NCBI GenBank assembly: GCA_035693105.1
Contig: DASSHC010000234.1
Coordinates: forward strand, 1-8,003
Length of the DNA: 8,003 bases
Source: DASSHC01 sp035693105
GTDB lineage: Bacteria; Chloroflexota; Chloroflexia; Thermomicrobiales; Thermomicrobiaceae
Direction of reading: 5' to 3'
Shown: piece after piece, positions 5,300-8,003 of the stretch
How positions within the stretch are numbered: the stretch's first letter is position 1
Layout: every line of letters begins with the position of its first letter
Position numbers and translations under genes: made by a program
Notes under the pieces: model-generated
The model's input: only the letters and a program-made list of their open reading frames with translations
Database searches by the model: none
Told to the model about the DNA's origin: nothing

Positions 5300-6598
5300 A
5301 TGACGAGCCAGGATCAGGATGCGCCGAGCCCGCCTGTCGACCCCGACGACATCGCCATGCTGGCCGAAGAGATCGGCCCACGCCCGCCGGGCAGCCCGCA
5401 GGAGCGCCGCGCCGTCGAGCTGGTGCAGGAGCGGCTTCGCGCTATCGGCGTCCCCTCGGCCACCCTGCCGGTGCGCACCGCCCGCCGCGCGGCCCCGGTC
5501 TATACCGTGCTGCTGGCGCTCGACGCGCTGGGTGTGCCGCTGGCGTTCTACTCGGCTTCCTTCGGCTTCATCGTCAGCCTGATCGCGCTCATCCTGCTGG
5601 CGCTCGAGCTGGCCACCTTCCCGTTCCTCTCGCGCCTGGGGCGCGACGAGCGCAGCAGCAACCTGCTGGGGATCATCCCGGCGCGCAGCGGCACGCCGGA
5701 GGGCCAGCCGCGCCGCCTGGTGATCGCCAGCGCGCACCTCGACACCGCGCGCGGCGTGGCGCGTCACGAGTTGGGGGGACAACTCTACCCGCTGGCCCTG
5801 GCCGTGCTGGCGGCCGCGGTGCTCACCCCGCTGGCGCTGCTGCTGGTGGCGCTGACCGGCGCCACCGTCTTCCGCGCGCTGGCCGGGCTCGGCTTCGTGG
5901 TGCAGGGAGTCGCGGTGGTGGCGCTGGCCGGGCAGCTGGCACGCGGACGTCCCAGCGCCGGGGCCGACGACAACGCCTCCGGCGTGGCCGCGCTGCTGGG
6001 CGCGGCGCGTGGGCTGGAGGCCGAGCGGCCGGAGGAGGTCGAGACCTGGCTCCTCTTCACGTCCGGCGCCGACGACGGCCGTACCGGCATGGTGCAGTTC
6101 CTCAGCGAGAACCAGTTCGACCCGGCCTCCACCTTCTTCATCGACGTCGACCGCGTCGGCGGCGCGCAGCTCTGCTTCACCCGTGGCGAGGGACTGGTCG
6201 CCCCGCTCCACTCCGCCGGCCGGCTGACCGCGCTGGCAGAGGAGGCCGCCGCCGCGCACCCGGAGTGGGCCGTCGGCGCGACCGTCTCGCGCTGGCCGGG
6301 CAACCAGTTCGCCACGCTGATCCGCGGCTACCCGGCGATCGCGATCACCGGCTGCGGCATCCAGCGCTGGCGTGGCGCCGCCGATAGCGTGAATACTGTC
6401 GCTATCGAGAGCGTCGCGCAGGCCGCCGAGCTGGTGACCGGCATCATCCGGCGGCTGGACGGTGGGGCGCAACCGGGCACGACTGGCGCGGCGGAGATCT
6501 GGCAGCCGGCACCGGAAACGGCGCCACCGGCCGAAGCAGAAACCGATGCAGAGGCGACGAGCGAGGAAGCGATGGGGGAGCGTGCGACCGAGCAATAA
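5300..6598 (+). CDS. Membrane-anchored M28-family peptidase homologue with altered active site
   Basis: This 432-aa protein has the M28 aminopeptidase skeleton: H146-L-D148 (ASAHLDT), the metal-bridging GADDNASG (D223, D224) and D284 in IDVDRVGG. Two expected features differ. The Glu-Glu pair is Asp-Asp (D258, D259 in GADDG), and the last His ligand, usually in a (Y/F)H-T--DT context, is Arg358 (WRGAADSV). Activity is therefore doubtful. Four hydrophobic helices form two hairpins, about 68-110 before the HxD motif and about 164-213 between HxD and DDN. The flanking Arg-rich segments suggest that the catalytic parts face the cytoplasm. There is no signal peptide. The tail (about 388-432) is rich in Ala, Glu, Pro and Thr and probably disordered. 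ATG 5300 is preferred (GAGG 10 nt upstream, and downstream of the likely promoter) over GTG 5225. The gene overlaps the transporter gene and is probably cotranscribed with it; the substrate is unknown. Confidence 0.8.
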   Translation: MTSQDQDAPSPPVDPDDIAMLAEEIGPRPPGSPQERRAVELVQERLRAIGVPSATLPVRTARRAAPVYTVLLALDALGVPLAFYSASFGFIVSLIALILLALELATFPFLSRLGRDERSSNLLGIIPARSGTPEGQPRRLVIASAHLDTARGVARHELGGQLYPLALAVLAAAVLTPLALLLVALTGATVFRALAGLGFVVQGVAVVALAGQLARGRPSAGADDNASGVAALLGAARGLEAERPEEVETWLLFTSGADDGRTGMVQFLSENQFDPASTFFIDVDRVGGAQLCFTRGEGLVAPLHSAGRLTALAEEAAAAHPEWAVGATVSRWPGNQFATLIRGYPAIAITGCGIQRWRGAADSVNTVAIESVAQAAELVTGIIRRLDGGAQPGTTGAAEIWQPAPETAPPAEAETDAEATSEEAMGERATEQ

Positions 6599-8003
6599 CC
6601 GGCTCATCGTGGTGGCGGTGCTGCTGGCGACCTTCCTCTCGGCGCTCGACACCAGCATCATCGGCACGGCGATGCCGACCGTCATCGGCCAGCTCGGCGG
6701 CCTCGCGCTCTACTCGTGGGTCTTCTCGGCCTACCTGCTGACCTCGACCACCGCCGTCCCGATCTACGGGCGCCTGGCCGACCTCTATGGGCGCAAGCCG
6801 CTAGCCTTCAGCGCCATCGCCCTCTTCCTGCTCGGCTCGGCCCTCTGCGGCCTGGCGCGCAACATGCCGGAGCTGGTCGCCTTCCGCGCGCTGCAGGGGC
6901 TCGGCGCGGGCGGCATCATCCCCATCACCATGACCATCCTGGGCGACCTCTTCGCCGCCGAAGACCTGGCCAAGGTGCAGGGGCTGACCAGCGCCGTCTG
7001 GGGCTCCTCGGCCATCGCCGGGCCGACGGTCGGCGGCTTCATCGTCGCCTACGTCGGCTGGCGCTGGGTCTTCTACGTCAACCTCCCCTTCGGCCTGGCG
7101 GCGGCGGCCCTCCTTTGGCTCTTCTTCCACGAGCAGGTGGAGCGCCGGCCCCACCGCATCGACTACCTCGGCGCGCTGACGATGACCCTGAGCATCACCA
7201 GCCTCCTCCTGGCGCTGCTGCGCGTCGGGCAGGACCGCGCCTGGCTCGACCCCACGGTGATCGGACCGTTCGTGCTGGCCGTGCTCCTGCTCGGTTGGTT
7301 TCTCTGGAACGAGGCGCACGCCCCCGAACCGATGCTGCCGCTCGGGCTCTTCCGCCTGCGCGTCATCAGCGTCGTCTTTCCGGCCAACGTGCTGATCGGC
7401 GCGGCGATGTTCGGCGTGACCTCCTACTTGCCGCTCTTCGTGCAAGGCGTGCTCGGCGGCAGCGCCATCGACGCCGGGCTGGTGCTGGCCCCCTACTCGG
7501 TCTGCTGGTCGCTGGCCTCGGTCCTCTCTGGGCGCCTGCTGCTGCGCTTCGGTTACTTCGTCTCTGCTGTTACCGGCTTCGTCGTCATGCTGGCCGGCGC
7601 GCTCCTCTTGCAGCTGGTGCCCGGCAGCCAGACGCTCTGGCCGAGCGTCGTCTCGGCGGCGGTCTTCGGCTGCGGCATGGGCCTCTCGGCCACGGCCTTC
7701 ATCATCGCGGCGCAGAACGCGGTGGGCTGGGGCGAGCGCGGCACCGCCACCGCCTCGGTAATGTTCGGGCGCACCATCGGCGGCGCGATCGGGGTGGCGG
7801 CGCTCGGCACGGTGCTCAGCGCCGCCATGGCCCCACGCCTGGCTAGCCTCGGCGGCCACTATGATGCCAACGCCCTGCTCGACCCCGCCGCGCGCGCCGC
7901 GCTGGCGCCCGACGTCCTGCGCGCGATCCAGACCGCGCTGCAGCACGGCCTCCAGCTCGCCTACCTCGGCGTGCTGGGCGGCGTCGTGCTGGCGGTGCTG
8001 GTG
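6582..8003 (+). CDS. DHA2-type MFS multidrug/proton antiporter (EmrB/QacA-like), 3'-partial
   Basis: The frame is open from here to the window edge, giving 474 residues with no stop; the 3' end is missing. It is strongly hydrophobic with repeated membrane helices. TM1 carries LDTSIIGTAMPTVI (acidic D23), the D1 motif of 14-helix drug:H+ antiporters. Motif A is GRLADLYGRKP (63-73), motif B starts RALQGLGAGG (R102), and motif C is GPTVGG (147-152), followed by WRWVFYVNLPFG. These identify a proton-driven exporter in the inner membrane. The family usually runs to about 480-540 residues, so little is missing. The start is uncertain: GTG 6582 overlaps the peptidase gene by 17 bases with a GGGGGAG only 1 nt away (GAGGAAG at 6563-6569 is 12 nt away); ATG 6546 would add a basic MQRRRARKRWGS segment. 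Either way translation is coupled. The exported substrate cannot be told from the sequence. Confidence 0.88.
   Translation, partial: MRPSNNRLIVVAVLLATFLSALDTSIIGTAMPTVIGQLGGLALYSWVFSAYLLTSTTAVPIYGRLADLYGRKPLAFSAIALFLLGSALCGLARNMPELVAFRALQGLGAGGIIPITMTILGDLFAAEDLAKVQGLTSAVWGSSAIAGPTVGGFIVAYVGWRWVFYVNLPFGLAAAALLWLFFHEQVERRPHRIDYLGALTMTLSITSLLLALLRVGQDRAWLDPTVIGPFVLAVLLLGWFLWNEAHAPEPMLPLGLFRLRVISVVFPANVLIGAAMFGVTSYLPLFVQGVLGGSAIDAGLVLAPYSVCWSLASVLSGRLLLRFGYFVSAVTGFVVMLAGALLLQLVPGSQTLWPSVVSAAVFGCGMGLSATAFIIAAQNAVGWGERGTATASVMFGRTIGGAIGVAALGTVLSAAMAPRLASLGGHYDANALLDPAARAALAPDVLRAIQTALQHGLQLAYLGVLGGVVLAVLV

Noticed and set aside
4936..6387. Plus-strand frame (483 codons) spanning the small Cys gene and the peptidase gene
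   Set aside because: Arg/Gly/Pro-rich out-of-frame translation crossing a promoter and two real genes.
5228..6685. Minus-strand frame (485 codons) opposite the peptidase gene
   Set aside because: Biased Arg/Gln/Gly composition typical of an antisense shadow; the plus strand has M28 motifs and membrane helices.
6716..7846. Plus-strand Arg-rich frame (376 codons) within the transporter
   Set aside because: The true frame is the MFS transporter with motifs A, B and C, which runs off the window edge; this frame gives no fold-like sequence.

Overview
The window is GC-rich (about 70-75% or more over most coding stretches that I counted by hand), with tightly packed genes, 4-bp ATGA overlaps and strong Shine-Dalgarno sites. 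The gene content fits a high-GC aerobic heterotroph. The short two-part zinc-ribbon protein, the membrane-anchored M28-like peptidase and the overall composition suggest Chloroflexota (Thermomicrobia-like). That placement rests on gene style rather than a marker gene, so it is tentative.

Region 1 (1-3577, + strand) is the 3' part of a leucine/isovalerate degradation operon. It holds a LiuC-type enoyl-CoA hydratase (5' end outside the window), a biotin-dependent acyl-CoA carboxylase alpha subunit of methylcrotonyl-CoA carboxylase type (LiuD/MccA), and hydroxymethylglutaryl-CoA lyase (LiuE). The three genes are joined by stop/start overlaps. Together they cover the late steps from 3-methylcrotonyl-CoA through 3-methylglutaconyl-CoA and HMG-CoA to acetoacetate and acetyl-CoA. 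The carboxylase beta subunit and isovaleryl-CoA dehydrogenase would be expected upstream.

Region 2 (3578-4250) is a monocistronic unit: a TATAAT promoter, a roughly 145-nt structured leader, a 117-aa protein with four CxxC pairs (two zinc ribbons), and a strong intrinsic terminator.

Region 3 (4220-5132) is a divergent pair. A SoxR-like MerR-family regulator lies on the minus strand, and a 114-aa cysteine-containing protein of unknown function lies on the plus strand. Between them is an 18-bp palindrome in a 19-bp promoter spacer, the classic layout of MerR-family activated promoters. This part is visibly less GC-rich than its flanks and is the best candidate for an undescribed system here: a small metal- or redox-responsive module.

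Region 4 (5133-8003, + strand) holds a likely promoter, then an M28-like peptidase homologue with transmembrane hairpins inside its catalytic domain and substituted metal-site residues. It overlaps a DHA2-type (EmrB/QacA-like) drug/proton antiporter that runs off the right edge. No rRNA, tRNA, CRISPR array, insertion sequence or origin was seen.
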